Positions 40,823-48,935 of a DNA stretch of 64,000 nt are shown here, piece after piece; position 1 is the first letter of the stretch, and every line of letters starts with the position of its first letter. The position numbers and the translations under genes were made by a program. This stretch comes from UMGS1590 sp963558655 (lineage in GTDB: Bacteria; Bacillota; Peptococcia; Peptococcales; Peptococcaceae): the NCBI GenBank assembly GCA_963558655.1, contig CAUWHJ010000004.1, positions 1-64,000 of the forward strand. The letters are read 5' to 3'. The notes under the pieces were generated by a model. It was given only the letters and a program-made list of their open reading frames with translations. It was not told the origin of the DNA and made no database searches.

Positions 40823-42436
40823 ATGTCAACATCGAAGAAAAAATTTGGCATCGGCACCGTTGTGACATTGGTTGCAGTGGTTGTTGTTTTGCTGGTGGCT
40901 GCCTTCACGACAACGGCCGAATCGGTGCAGGAGTCGTTTTGGTCGCTCGTGCCGCCGATTGTGGCTATTGCCTTGGCGTTGGTCACAAAAGAAGTGTATA
41001 GCTCGCTGTTTGTCGGAGTACTAACAGGGGGGCTTTTGTATTCTGGTTTTTCGTTTGAAGGTACGATCAATCACGTCTATACAGATGGGATTGTATCGGT
41101 GCTTGCCGATCCGTACAACGTTGGTATCATTATTTTCTTGGTTATTCTCGGTATTATCGTTTCTCTGATGAATAGAGCCGGTGCCTCGGCGGCGTTTGGT
41201 CGTTGGGCACAAACGAAGATCAAGAACCGTATTGGTGCACAGTTGGCAACGATTGCATTAGGTGTTTTGATCTTCATTGACGACTATTTCAACTGCCTGA
41301 CCGTCGGCAGTGTCATGCGTCCGGTAACTGATAAGTTCAAAATCTCCCGTGCCAAGCTTGCGTATTTGATTGATTCCACCGCAGCGCCAGTCTGCATCAT
41401 TGCGCCAATCTCTTCATGGGCGGCAGCAGTTTCCGGCTTTGTGCCAGGTGAAACCAATGGGATTGCGCTTTTCATTCAGTGTATTCCATATAATTTCTAT
41501 GCACTCTTTACGCTTGCCTTTATTTTATTGATTTCTGTGACAAAAGCCGATTACGGTTTGATGAAGCTGCACGAAGTCAACGCTATGAAGGGCGACCTTT
41601 ACACCACAAGTGAACGTCCATACGATGGTTTTGAAAGCGACGTTAAAGAAGAAGGCGGGCATCTTATTGATATGCTGTTGCCTGTGCTCGTGTTAATTGT
41701 GGCTTGTGTCCTCGGTATGATTTGGAGCGGCGGGTTCTTTGCAGGGACAAGCTTTGTAGATTCTTTCTCTAATTCTGACGCTTCTGTTGGTTTGGCCGTT
41801 GGTTCTTTCTTTGGTTTGGTGTTCACGCTGATTTTCTATATGATTCGCCGTGTCATGTCGTTCAGCGAATTTATGGAATGTGTGCCAAAAGGCTTTGAAG
41901 CGATGATTGCACCAATCCTTATTTTGACCTTTGCTTGGAGCCTCAAGGCGATGACCGATAGCATGGGCGCTGCTTCTTACGTAGCTGGTTTGATCGAAAG
42001 TTCTGCTGGTGCATTGGTGAACTTCCTGCCAATGATTATTTTCCTCATTGGTTGCGGGCTGGCCTTTGCCACTGGTACCAGCTGGGGAACGTTTGGGATT
42101 CTCATTCCAATCGTTGTTGCAGCTTTCCAGGAAACCGATCCACAGCTTATGATTATTTCCATGAGTGCGTGCATGGCTGGTGCCGTATGCGGCGACCATT
42201 GCTCACCAATTTCCGACACTACCATCATGGCTTCTGCCGGTGCTCAGTGCTTCCATCTGAACCACGTCAACACCCAGTTGCCATACGCTATAACTGTGGC
42301 TGCAATTTCTGCGCTTACTTTCGTTGTTGCAGGCTTCACACGCAATATGTTTATCTGCTGGATTGTTGGCGCTGTGCTTCTCGTTGGCGTGATGTTCCTT
42401 GCCAAGAAGCATGAAGCCAAAAAAATATGGTGCTGA
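40823..42436 (+). CDS. NhaC family Na+/H+ antiporter-type transporter
   Basis: The 537-residue membrane protein has about 12 helices. FIDDYFNCLTVGSVMRPVTDKFKISRAKLAY and the later GTSWGTFGILIPI and CGDHCSPISDTTIMAS are hallmarks of the NhaC family (fragments seen around residues 155-190 and 415-470). NhaC-family members exchange Na+ for H+, or amino-acid-related solutes such as malate/lactate or lysine. The start follows TTAGGGGGTT by about 10 bases; the 213-bp leader is AT-rich and contains a likely TAAAAT -10. It is next to another sodium-coupled carrier, suggesting a sodium-circuit cluster. Confidence 0.9.
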   Translation: MSTSKKKFGIGTVVTLVAVVVVLLVAAFTTTAESVQESFWSLVPPIVAIALALVTKEVYSSLFVGVLTGGLLYSGFSFEGTINHVYTDGIVSVLADPYNVGIIIFLVILGIIVSLMNRAGASAAFGRWAQTKIKNRIGAQLATIALGVLIFIDDYFNCLTVGSVMRPVTDKFKISRAKLAYLIDSTAAPVCIIAPISSWAAAVSGFVPGETNGIALFIQCIPYNFYALFTLAFILLISVTKADYGLMKLHEVNAMKGDLYTTSERPYDGFESDVKEEGGHLIDMLLPVLVLIVACVLGMIWSGGFFAGTSFVDSFSNSDASVGLAVGSFFGLVFTLIFYMIRRVMSFSEFMECVPKGFEAMIAPILILTFAWSLKAMTDSMGAASYVAGLIESSAGALVNFLPMIIFLIGCGLAFATGTSWGTFGILIPIVVAAFQETDPQLMIISMSACMAGAVCGDHCSPISDTTIMASAGAQCFHLNHVNTQLPYAITVAAISALTFVVAGFTRNMFICWIVGAVLLVGVMFLAKKHEAKKIWC

Positions 42437-42474
42437 AGGGGCCGAATAAGGGTTTTTTCTAAAATTGTCTGGCG

Positions 42475-42507
42475 AAAAACCCGGCGACTGATTGCCGCCG
42501 GGTTTTT
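42475..42507 (+). terminator. Intrinsic terminator
   Basis: AAAAACCCGGCG (42475-42486) pairs with CGCCGGGTTTTT (42496-42507). Its core stem is identical to that of the terminator at 37061. Confidence 0.9.
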
Positions 42508-42528
42508 AATGTGTTAATGCCGTGTTTT

Positions 42529-42562
42529 AACTGCTTTATATATTATGATATATTTAGCAGTT
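42529..42562 (+). promoter_or_regulatory. Long inverted repeat before the AGCS symporter
   Basis: AACTGCT (42529-42535) and AGCAGTT (42556-42562) flank an AT-only near-palindromic centre that contains -10-like sequences (TATTAT, TATGAT). It lies 36 bp before the start codon and may be an operator or a leader hairpin. Confidence 0.45.
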
Positions 42563-42597
42563 GACATAAAAAAATATTGAAAAGGGGACTGATTGTA

Positions 42598-44001
42598 TTG
42601 ACTTTGACAGAAACTCTTGTAGCGATCAGTGACTGGATGTATCTGTACATTCTCGTTGGTTTGCTGATCATCATTGGCTTGCTCTTGTCGATTCGTACAC
42701 GTTTTGTGCAGATTCGTCTTTTCCCAGAGACGTTCCGCGTCGTTATGGAAAAGAAAAGCAACAAAGATGCCATTTCATCGTTCCAAGCACTGATGGTTGC
42801 TACGGCTTCTCGCGTTGGTACCGGTAACATTGCCGGTATTGCTACGGCTTTGGTAGCCGGTGGTCCTGGGGCGCTCATGTGGATGTGGATTATGGCGATC
42901 ATCGGTGGGGCTTCTGCTTTTGCCGAAAGTACGCTGGCGCAGATTTATAAAGAACGCGATGGCGCAATCTTTAAAGGCGGTCCTGCGTATTATATTGAAA
43001 AAGCCATGGGCAAGCGTTGGCTTGGGATGGTTTTTGCGGTTATTCTGATTATCACTTTCGCCTATGGTTTCAATGGGCTGCAATCATTTAATATTGTTTC
43101 GGCATTTGAATATTATAGCAGCGACTGGGAAAACTCCAATGTGCCAATTTATCTGGGCATTGTGCTTGCTGTGGTTGCGATGATTCTTTTCTTCGGTGGC
43201 GTTGATAAAATCAGTAAGGTGTCATCAATCCTTGTGCCAATCATGGCTAGCCTTTATATTTTCCTGGGGATTGTTATTATTTGCTTCAATATTGGTAAGT
43301 TCCCAGAAGTCATCAGCATGATTGTTCGTGACGCTTTTGATTTCCGTGCTATCTTTGGTGGGATGTTGGGTTCCTGCCTTGTCATGGGGGTTAAGCGTGG
43401 GCTTTTCTCCAACGAAGCTGGTATGGGTTCGGCACCAAATGCTGCTGCTTCTTCAGATGTTAGCCATCCTGTTAAGCAGGGGTTGGTGCAGGTGCTTTCT
43501 GTATTCATTGATACCATGGTTATCTGCTCTACCACCGGTTTTCTCGTACTCTTTAGCGGTGTTTACGAAAAAGGCGGCGAGATGGACGGTATTCCACTGG
43601 TACAGGCTGCTGTTGAAACGGTTTTTGGTACGACCGGCGTGCATTTTATGACTGCTGCGGTAACGCTTTTTGCATTCACATCTCTGATCGGGAACTATTT
43701 CTACGCAGAGTTTAATGCCCGTTTTATTTCTGAAAATAAGGTGTTCCTCTTCATTTTCCGTTGCACTTGCGTGGTCATGGTCTTTGTTGGTGCGATTAAC
43801 TCCATGGATGCTGCCTGGGCGCTGGCGGATATTACCATGGGTTGCATGGCTATTGTAAACATCATTGCACTTTTCTGCCTCAATGGCACTGTAAAGAAAG
43901 CGTTGGATGATTACATGCGCCAGAAGAAAGCTGGTAAAAACCCAGTCTTTAAGGCGAAAGAAGCCGGTATCGAACATACGACGCCAGGTATCTGGGATTA
44001 A
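42598..44001 (+). CDS. Sodium:alanine/glycine symporter (AGCS family)
   Basis: The 467-residue protein has about ten to eleven helices. ATASRVGTGNIAGIATAL and GGPGALMWMWIMAIIGGASAFAE (around residues 75-115), plus NEAGMGSAPNAAA, are AGCS signatures. It imports alanine or glycine with Na+. The start is TTG 42598, 9 bases after AAAGGGGA; TTG 42577 lies before that site. A long inverted repeat spans the promoter region. No glycine riboswitch is visible in the 161-bp leader. Confidence 0.92.
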   Translation: MTLTETLVAISDWMYLYILVGLLIIIGLLLSIRTRFVQIRLFPETFRVVMEKKSNKDAISSFQALMVATASRVGTGNIAGIATALVAGGPGALMWMWIMAIIGGASAFAESTLAQIYKERDGAIFKGGPAYYIEKAMGKRWLGMVFAVILIITFAYGFNGLQSFNIVSAFEYYSSDWENSNVPIYLGIVLAVVAMILFFGGVDKISKVSSILVPIMASLYIFLGIVIICFNIGKFPEVISMIVRDAFDFRAIFGGMLGSCLVMGVKRGLFSNEAGMGSAPNAAASSDVSHPVKQGLVQVLSVFIDTMVICSTTGFLVLFSGVYEKGGEMDGIPLVQAAVETVFGTTGVHFMTAAVTLFAFTSLIGNYFYAEFNARFISENKVFLFIFRCTCVVMVFVGAINSMDAAWALADITMGCMAIVNIIALFCLNGTVKKALDDYMRQKKAGKNPVFKAKEAGIEHTTPGIWD

Positions 44002-44012
44002 ATCATGACTTT

Positions 44013-44055
44013 TACGAGCGTTGCTCCGATTTACGAGCAGCGCTCGTATTTTTTT
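44013..44055 (+). terminator. Intrinsic terminator
   Basis: TACGAGCGTTGCTC (44013-44026) pairs with GAGCAGCGCTCGTA (44035-44048, one wobble), followed by TTTTTTT. Confidence 0.93.
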
Positions 44056-44091
44056 GCACAGGCATTGCCACAGCGAAAATACAATCTTTTC

Positions 44092-44120
44092 TTGTGCCAC
44101 AGGCGATAAGAAAATATAAT
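44092..44120 (+). promoter_or_regulatory. Promoter of the LytTR system
   Basis: TTGTGC (44092-44097), 17 bp, consensus TATAAT (44115-44120). Confidence 0.65.
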
Positions 44121-44150
44121 GGAGAAAAGAGCCTTAGGGAGGCGATGGGA

Positions 44151-44858
44151 TTGAGAATTGCAATTTGCGACGATGATTGGCATATGCAGCAAACACTGCG
44201 GTTGTTTATTGACCAAACCTATCAGGACTTGGATGTGCTTGTGGACGGCTATACATCCGGCGAAGCGTTGCTTGCCGCCGTTCAGAAACAAAGCTGCGCC
44301 TATGAGCTGATTCTTTTGGATATTGAAATGCGTGGCCTGGATGGTATTGAAACGGCACGCCGTGTACGCGTCTTGCGACCGGATTGCTATATTGTCTTTA
44401 TCACCTCGCACGATGAATTTGCCCTCACCGGTTATGAAGTAGCAGCCTTCCGCTACCTGCTTAAGCCGCTCCAGCCGGAAAAACTTACAGAAGCCATTTC
44501 AGCAGTGCGTGCCGAATTGGCGAATCAATACACACTGCACCTGGAAGATGGCACAGAAGAAACGCTCGTGCGTGCCAAAGATGTGTACTACATCGAAGCA
44601 CAGGATAAGCGGGTGCGTGTGGTGACTCGTGAAGCCGTGCTCAGCGATCGGCACAGCCTCGATGAAATGGCAGCCATGTTGAAAGACGAGGACTTCTATC
44701 GTATTCATCGTAGCTATTTGATCAATATGCGGTATGTGGTGCGGCTTGATGGCACGAACGTTCAACTTGCAAACGGAGATGTCGTGCCAATCAGTCGTTT
44801 GCGGAAAAAGGCATTTAAGAATGTGTTTCAAGCGTATGTGAAACGCACAGCGAGGTAG
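44151..44858 (+). CDS. LytTR-type response regulator
   Basis: The 235-residue regulator has a receiver domain (IAICDDD at the start, phosphoacceptor Asp in LILLDIEMRGLDG, Lys in RYLLKPL) and a C-terminal LytTR DNA-binding domain (KDVYYIEAQDKRVRV, FYRIHRSYLINMRYV, LANGDVVPISR), as in AgrA and NatR. TTG 44151 is chosen because GGGAGG is 8 bases upstream; ATG 44145 has only 2 bases. It is followed after 4 bp by its kinase. No signal-peptide precursor gene is visible in the neighbourhood. Confidence 0.93.
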   Translation: MRIAICDDDWHMQQTLRLFIDQTYQDLDVLVDGYTSGEALLAAVQKQSCAYELILLDIEMRGLDGIETARRVRVLRPDCYIVFITSHDEFALTGYEVAAFRYLLKPLQPEKLTEAISAVRAELANQYTLHLEDGTEETLVRAKDVYYIEAQDKRVRVVTREAVLSDRHSLDEMAAMLKDEDFYRIHRSYLINMRYVVRLDGTNVQLANGDVVPISRLRKKAFKNVFQAYVKRTAR

Positions 44859-44862
44859 CAGT

Positions 44863-46158
44863 ATGGTTCGCTTATTGGCAGCTGCTCTTGACGTTGCCTT
44901 AATTAGTATGCTTGTCACTTTTGCGATTGATGCGAAAGTGCGGCGCGATTTTCCGCGCTGGCAGTGGTTATCACTTGCAGCGTTGACGTGGGCTGTGCTT
45001 GCTGTGGCCGTGGCAACAGATAATGATGACTTCTATCTCATAGTGGGAGGCGTCTATGCGCTGTGTATCATTTTTGCGCTGAGTATTCGTGGGCGCTTGC
45101 GTATCATCTGTGCTACACTGCTTCTCATGCTTGTGGCCTGTTTTCCGTTGAATACGTTGGTTTTTGTGCTGAATGTGCTAGGTATTGACGTTGTATTTGG
45201 TGACGGTGATGCTCTTTATGCACTGGCAGCCGTGTCAAGCGTGGCGGTGATCTTTTGGGTTTGGCGGCAGCGCCGACGCTACAACGACGAATTGGCGGTG
45301 CGTTTTAGCGTGTCTGAAGGATTGTTGGCGGTTTTTCTCTTTCTTCTGACGACCCTGTTTGGCATTGTACTGAATCCGAAGTCGGGCGAATTGAATGCTG
45401 AGGTGCTGTCGACAGGTAGTGGCACTTTCCTTGTGACGATGGTGGCTGTACTTGTCGTGTTTCTTAATATTTCTTTTCTTGTAATGGTGTGGCGCAGCAA
45501 AACCACTGCATATTACCGGCGCATGAATACGTTGAACGCACAGTATGTCGGCATGGAGCTGCAATATTTTGAAAGCTACAAACAGGCGCAGACAGATATT
45601 CGCACTTTTCGTCACGATATGAAACATCATCTGGCACAGATGCAGCAGCTTTGTAAGATGGGAGATATAAGCGCGCTGAGTGAGTATTTGGCGCAGTTTC
45701 AAGATGAATGGCAAGAGACGGCTTACCGGCTCTATCAAACTGGTAACGATCAGATTGATGCGCTTCTGAATGGACGTGCTGCACGTTTTCATAAAGAACA
45801 CATTGCGGTGACTGTTGTTGGTTCTTTTACGAGCAAACTGGTGTTGTCGCCTTTTGATCTTTGTGCCATCTTTGCGAATGCACTCGATAATGCCATTGAA
45901 GAAAATGCGCGCTTGCCGGAAAATGCTGTCCGGTGGCTGCGTTTTGAGATTCGTAAGAATGAGCATTATCATGTGGTGACCGTGGAAAATCCTCTGGCGG
46001 GCAAGCTGGCAAACTCGGCACGCACGAAAAAAGCCGATGCCCGTAATCATGGGTTCGGCCTTTACAGCATCCGCGAGAAAACAGAGAAAAATGGCGGAAG
46101 CATCGAAGTGGTGCAGACCGACGGCTGCTATCAACTGAATATTTTCCTGCCACGATGA
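44863..46158 (+). CDS. AgrC/NatK-like sensor histidine kinase
   Basis: The 431-residue kinase has six or seven N-terminal membrane helices (about 1-215), a short dimerisation segment with the phosphoacceptor His in FRHDMKHHLAQM, and a GHKL ATPase (ANALDNAIEE, then HGFGLYSIREKTEKNGG) of the HPK10 class that pairs with LytTR regulators. The membrane sensor is probably for a peptide or a membrane-state signal. GAGGTAGC precedes the ATG. It forms an operon with the regulator, closed by a terminator at 46184. Confidence 0.92.
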   Translation: MVRLLAAALDVALISMLVTFAIDAKVRRDFPRWQWLSLAALTWAVLAVAVATDNDDFYLIVGGVYALCIIFALSIRGRLRIICATLLLMLVACFPLNTLVFVLNVLGIDVVFGDGDALYALAAVSSVAVIFWVWRQRRRYNDELAVRFSVSEGLLAVFLFLLTTLFGIVLNPKSGELNAEVLSTGSGTFLVTMVAVLVVFLNISFLVMVWRSKTTAYYRRMNTLNAQYVGMELQYFESYKQAQTDIRTFRHDMKHHLAQMQQLCKMGDISALSEYLAQFQDEWQETAYRLYQTGNDQIDALLNGRAARFHKEHIAVTVVGSFTSKLVLSPFDLCAIFANALDNAIEENARLPENAVRWLRFEIRKNEHYHVVTVENPLAGKLANSARTKKADARNHGFGLYSIREKTEKNGGSIEVVQTDGCYQLNIFLPR

Positions 46159-46183
46159 CATTTCACGCCTGTGGGATGACATG

Positions 46184-46215
46184 TCGCGACGCTTTTTAAG
46201 GCGTCGCGATTTTTT
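46184..46215 (+). terminator. Intrinsic terminator
   Basis: TCGCGACGC (46184-46192) pairs with GCGTCGCGA (46201-46209), followed by TTTTTT. Confidence 0.92.
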
Positions 46216-46260
46216 GTGCTATGATTAAACCAACAGAGAACGAAAGGAGTTTTGATCCCT

Positions 46261-47226
46261 ATGATGGTGATACCAAAAGAAGAAAGACGCGCTGTGCGAA
46301 AAGATCTCGGCCGCGTTCACCGTTTTGTTTTTCTTTATACACTGATGTTTACCATTTTCTCCTTTGCGGCGATGGTTGCCAGCATCATTCCACAGTTGGT
46401 CGAGCAGCCGAACATCGCTTTAGAGAAGGTTGAGGAAATTTTGATGCAACAGGCCGGCGTGTATTCGCTGACAGCCCTTGTCTTTGGTCTGGCTTTCATT
46501 CTTGCGAACAGGCGCAAGGCCCTTTTTACAGAGGATTTACGTGCGCCGGAGCGCCGAGCAATGACAGCGCGTATTTTCGTTTGTTGTGTGGTATTCTTTT
46601 TTACTTGTCAGACAGCATATGCGCTGCTTGATCCGATTGTACGCAGTGTGGCTGGATTCTTCGGTTACAGTCTGTATAGCACGGGTGACTCGTTGGCAGA
46701 CGTACCAAACGATCTGGCAATGGTGCTCTATGCTGGTTTTCTTGGACCGATCGTTGAAGAAGTGGTTTTTCGTGGTGTTATCATGAGAGGGCTTGCCAAA
46801 TATGGGAAGATTTTTGCCATCGTCACATCTGCTGCGCTTTTTGGTATTTTTCATGGTGACATCGTACAGGGTATCTTTGCTTTTGGTTGCGGTGTGATGC
46901 TGGGCTATGTTGCCATGGAATTTGGCATTGGCTGGTCGATGGTACTGCACATTGTCAATAATTTTGTGATATCGGAATTTTTTTCTCATGCTATCGCCTT
47001 ATTGCCGCTTGTCTGGCAAGAGCCGATACAAACGTTTCTCATTCTCGGTCTTGGCGTTATTGGTGGGGTGGTGCTTTGGAGAAATCGCGCAGCCATCATC
47101 GGCTACTGTCAAGCCAATCGTACCGAGAAAGGCATTATTCCTATTCTTTGGACGGTGCCGAGTTTTTGGCTCTTTGTGCTCATGGAAGTGTGGATGATTT
47201 CGCTGGGCTTTACGAAAGTGGGGTAA
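46261..47226 (+). CDS. CPBP (CAAX-like) intramembrane metalloprotease
   Basis: The 321-residue membrane protein has about eight helices and the three CPBP motifs: EEVVFRG (EExxxR), FGIFHGD (FxxxH) and HIVNN (HxxxN/D). These bind the metal in the membrane. CPBP proteins act in bacteriocin self-immunity, peptide maturation or signalling, and often sit near LytTR/AgrC-like systems, as here. AAAGGAG is 11 bases before ATG 46261; a TTG at 46252 is too close to it. A weak TATGAT lies at 46221-46226. Ends at a terminator shared with the convergent aro operon. Confidence 0.9.
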   Translation: MMVIPKEERRAVRKDLGRVHRFVFLYTLMFTIFSFAAMVASIIPQLVEQPNIALEKVEEILMQQAGVYSLTALVFGLAFILANRRKALFTEDLRAPERRAMTARIFVCCVVFFFTCQTAYALLDPIVRSVAGFFGYSLYSTGDSLADVPNDLAMVLYAGFLGPIVEEVVFRGVIMRGLAKYGKIFAIVTSAALFGIFHGDIVQGIFAFGCGVMLGYVAMEFGIGWSMVLHIVNNFVISEFFSHAIALLPLVWQEPIQTFLILGLGVIGGVVLWRNRAAIIGYCQANRTEKGIIPILWTVPSFWLFVLMEVWMISLGFTKVG

Positions 47227-47235
47227 AAACAAAAA

Positions 47236-47279
47236 AGGCTTCTATATCCTGTTTGTCTTACAGGATATAGAAGCTTTTT
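47236..47279. terminator. Bidirectional terminator at the end of the aro operon
   Basis: GCTTCTATATCCTG (47238-47251) pairs with CAGGATATAGAAGC (47261-47274), with T-runs at the + end and A-runs (T on the minus transcript) at the other. It serves both the CPBP gene and aroQ. Confidence 0.9.
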
Positions 47280-47284
47280 GTTCA

Positions 47285-47719
47285 TTATTGGAGCACCTCG
47301 TTCAGCAAATAATCCATGCCTTCGAGATAGCCTTGGATGCCGTGACCACAGATGGTTTTCACACAGGCGGCACGAATGTAGCTTACTTGGCGAAAATCTT
47401 CGCGTTGGCTGACGTCGGAGATGTGGATTTCTACCGTTGGAATCCCTACCGCTTTCACGGCATCGAGCAGTGCAACAGAGGTGTGGGTGTAGGCGGCAGG
47501 GTTGATAACGATGCCGTCTGCATCGCCGTAGCAGGCTTGGATTTTATCGACAAGGTCGCCTTCGTGGTTGTTTTGGTAGATGTCCACCTCGATGCCGCGC
47601 ACTTTAGCGTGGTCGTTAATGAGGGCGCAGAGGTTGGCGTAAGTGGTGCGGCCGTAAATATCCGGCTCGCGGATACCGAGCATATTGAGATTTGGGCCGT
47701 TAATGATACATAGCTTCAT
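47285..47719 (-). CDS. aroQ: 3-dehydroquinate dehydratase, type II
   Basis: The 144-residue type II enzyme dehydrates 3-dehydroquinate to 3-dehydroshikimate. NGPNLNMLGIREPDIYG holds the catalytic Arg and Tyr; YQNNHEGDLVD, INPAAYTHTSVAL and VEIHISD are the other family blocks. The start is placed at 47719, 6 bases after GGAGGATT. It overlaps the end of the aroE-aroK gene by 20 bases. It is the last gene of the shikimate operon. Length is normal for the dodecameric type II family. Confidence 0.96.
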   Translation of the reverse strand: MKLCIINGPNLNMLGIREPDIYGRTTYANLCALINDHAKVRGIEVDIYQNNHEGDLVDKIQACYGDADGIVINPAAYTHTSVALLDAVKAVGIPTVEIHISDVSQREDFRQVSYIRAACVKTICGHGIQGYLEGMDYLLNEVLQ

Positions 47720-48935
47720 GGAAATCCTCCAATATGTGAGAAACGGTGGTGTCGACGTTGTGATTTTCGAGGGTGACGTTGCAGAAATCGGCGTAGCAGT
47801 CACGGCGTTCGGCAAAAAGACGACGCAAGGTTTCAAGCCCGCCGCTGGAAAGTGGACGCCCATCGGTTGGTAAATCTTCAAGCGGACGTGTGAGCCAGTA
47901 GATGCGGCCGTTTTGGCGCAAGAGGTCTTTGTTGGCAGCAACGGTTGGGCTGCCGCCGCCAGTGGCAATGACAAGCCCGTGGCCTTTGCCGACCTCAGCG
48001 ATGGTGGCACTTTCAATAGCACGGAAAGCAGCTTCGCCATGGGTGTTGATATAGTCGGGCACACTGCCGTATCGTTCTGTGATAACGTTGTCAATGTCTA
48101 CAAATGTGCGATGGAGACGTTCAGCAAGGGCTTGGCCAATGGTTGTTTTGCCCACGCCTGGCATACCGATGAGCACAATGTTTTCATCGTCGGCACGCAT
48201 CTTAGAAAGAATCGGTGCAATTTTATCACGCGGATGCTCGAGCTGAATGAACGCTTTGGCAGCATAAACGGCTTGTGCCACAAGCATGGGCAGGCCATCG
48301 CACGTGTTGACACCCAGGCGTTCGGCGTCGAGAAGAAACTGGCTGCGCCGAGGATTGTAGATGACATCAAAGCAGGCTTCAAGGGTTGCGAAGCCGGAAA
48401 GTTCAATAAGGCGCGCACCGTTTTTCGGATACATACCGACAGGTGTGGCGTTGACAATGACTTCTGCATCGTGATGCAGCGGAATGTCGGCGTAAGGCAG
48501 GGCATCGTGGCGGCCAAAAACGAGAATATCTCGGGCGCCTTTGTCGGCAAGAACGGTGCAAACAGTTTTTGAGGTGGCACCATTACCAAGCACCAAACAT
48601 TTTTTTCCATTGATGCTGATGCCAGCATTGTCCAGCGCAAAAGCCAATCCGTCATAGTCGGTATTGGTGCCAAAGAGGCTGCCATCGGCGCGGCGCACGA
48701 GGGTGTTTACACAGCCGATGCGCCGAGCCTGTTCAGAAATATCATCGCAGTAAGGCATGACTGTTTCTTTGTAAGGAATGGTAACGTTTACGCCCTGCCA
48801 ATCACCGTTGCTAAAGAAAGAGGGTAAGTTTTCCGGCTCTACTTCAAAGAGGTCGTAGCGGTAATCGGCGATCATAGCGTGGATTTGCGGAGAAAAGCTG
48901 TGGCCGAGGGTGCGGCCGAGGAGTCCGAATCTCAT
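47700..48935 (-). CDS. aroE-aroK: Bifunctional shikimate dehydrogenase / shikimate kinase
   Basis: The 411-residue protein fuses two enzymes. Residues 1-240 are AroE (GRTLGHSFSPQIH substrate loop, catalytic Lys in NVTIPYKE, NTDYDG, cofactor loop LGNGATSKT). Residues 250-411 are AroK (Walker A GMPGVGKTT, DIDNVI, ATGGGS and the LTRPLEDLPTDGRP lid). It turns dehydroshikimate into shikimate-3-phosphate. The order AroE-AroK in one chain is uncommon, although fusions of shikimate enzymes are known. It overlaps pheA by ATGA and aroQ by 20 bases, so all three are translationally coupled. Confidence 0.94.
   Translation of the reverse strand: MRFGLLGRTLGHSFSPQIHAMIADYRYDLFEVEPENLPSFFSNGDWQGVNVTIPYKETVMPYCDDISEQARRIGCVNTLVRRADGSLFGTNTDYDGLAFALDNAGISINGKKCLVLGNGATSKTVCTVLADKGARDILVFGRHDALPYADIPLHHDAEVIVNATPVGMYPKNGARLIELSGFATLEACFDVIYNPRRSQFLLDAERLGVNTCDGLPMLVAQAVYAAKAFIQLEHPRDKIAPILSKMRADDENIVLIGMPGVGKTTIGQALAERLHRTFVDIDNVITERYGSVPDYINTHGEAAFRAIESATIAEVGKGHGLVIATGGGSPTVAANKDLLRQNGRIYWLTRPLEDLPTDGRPLSSGGLETLRRLFAERRDCYADFCNVTLENHNVDTTVSHILEDFHEAMYH

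Noticed and set aside
42437..42597. Glycine riboswitch before the AGCS symporter
   Set aside because: No tandem aptamer core is visible. Only a terminator and an AT-rich inverted repeat are present.
44001..44151. AgrD-like signal peptide gene beside the LytTR system
   Set aside because: The gap contains only a terminator and a promoter; no short ORF with a ribosome site is present there, nor between the kinase and the CPBP gene.
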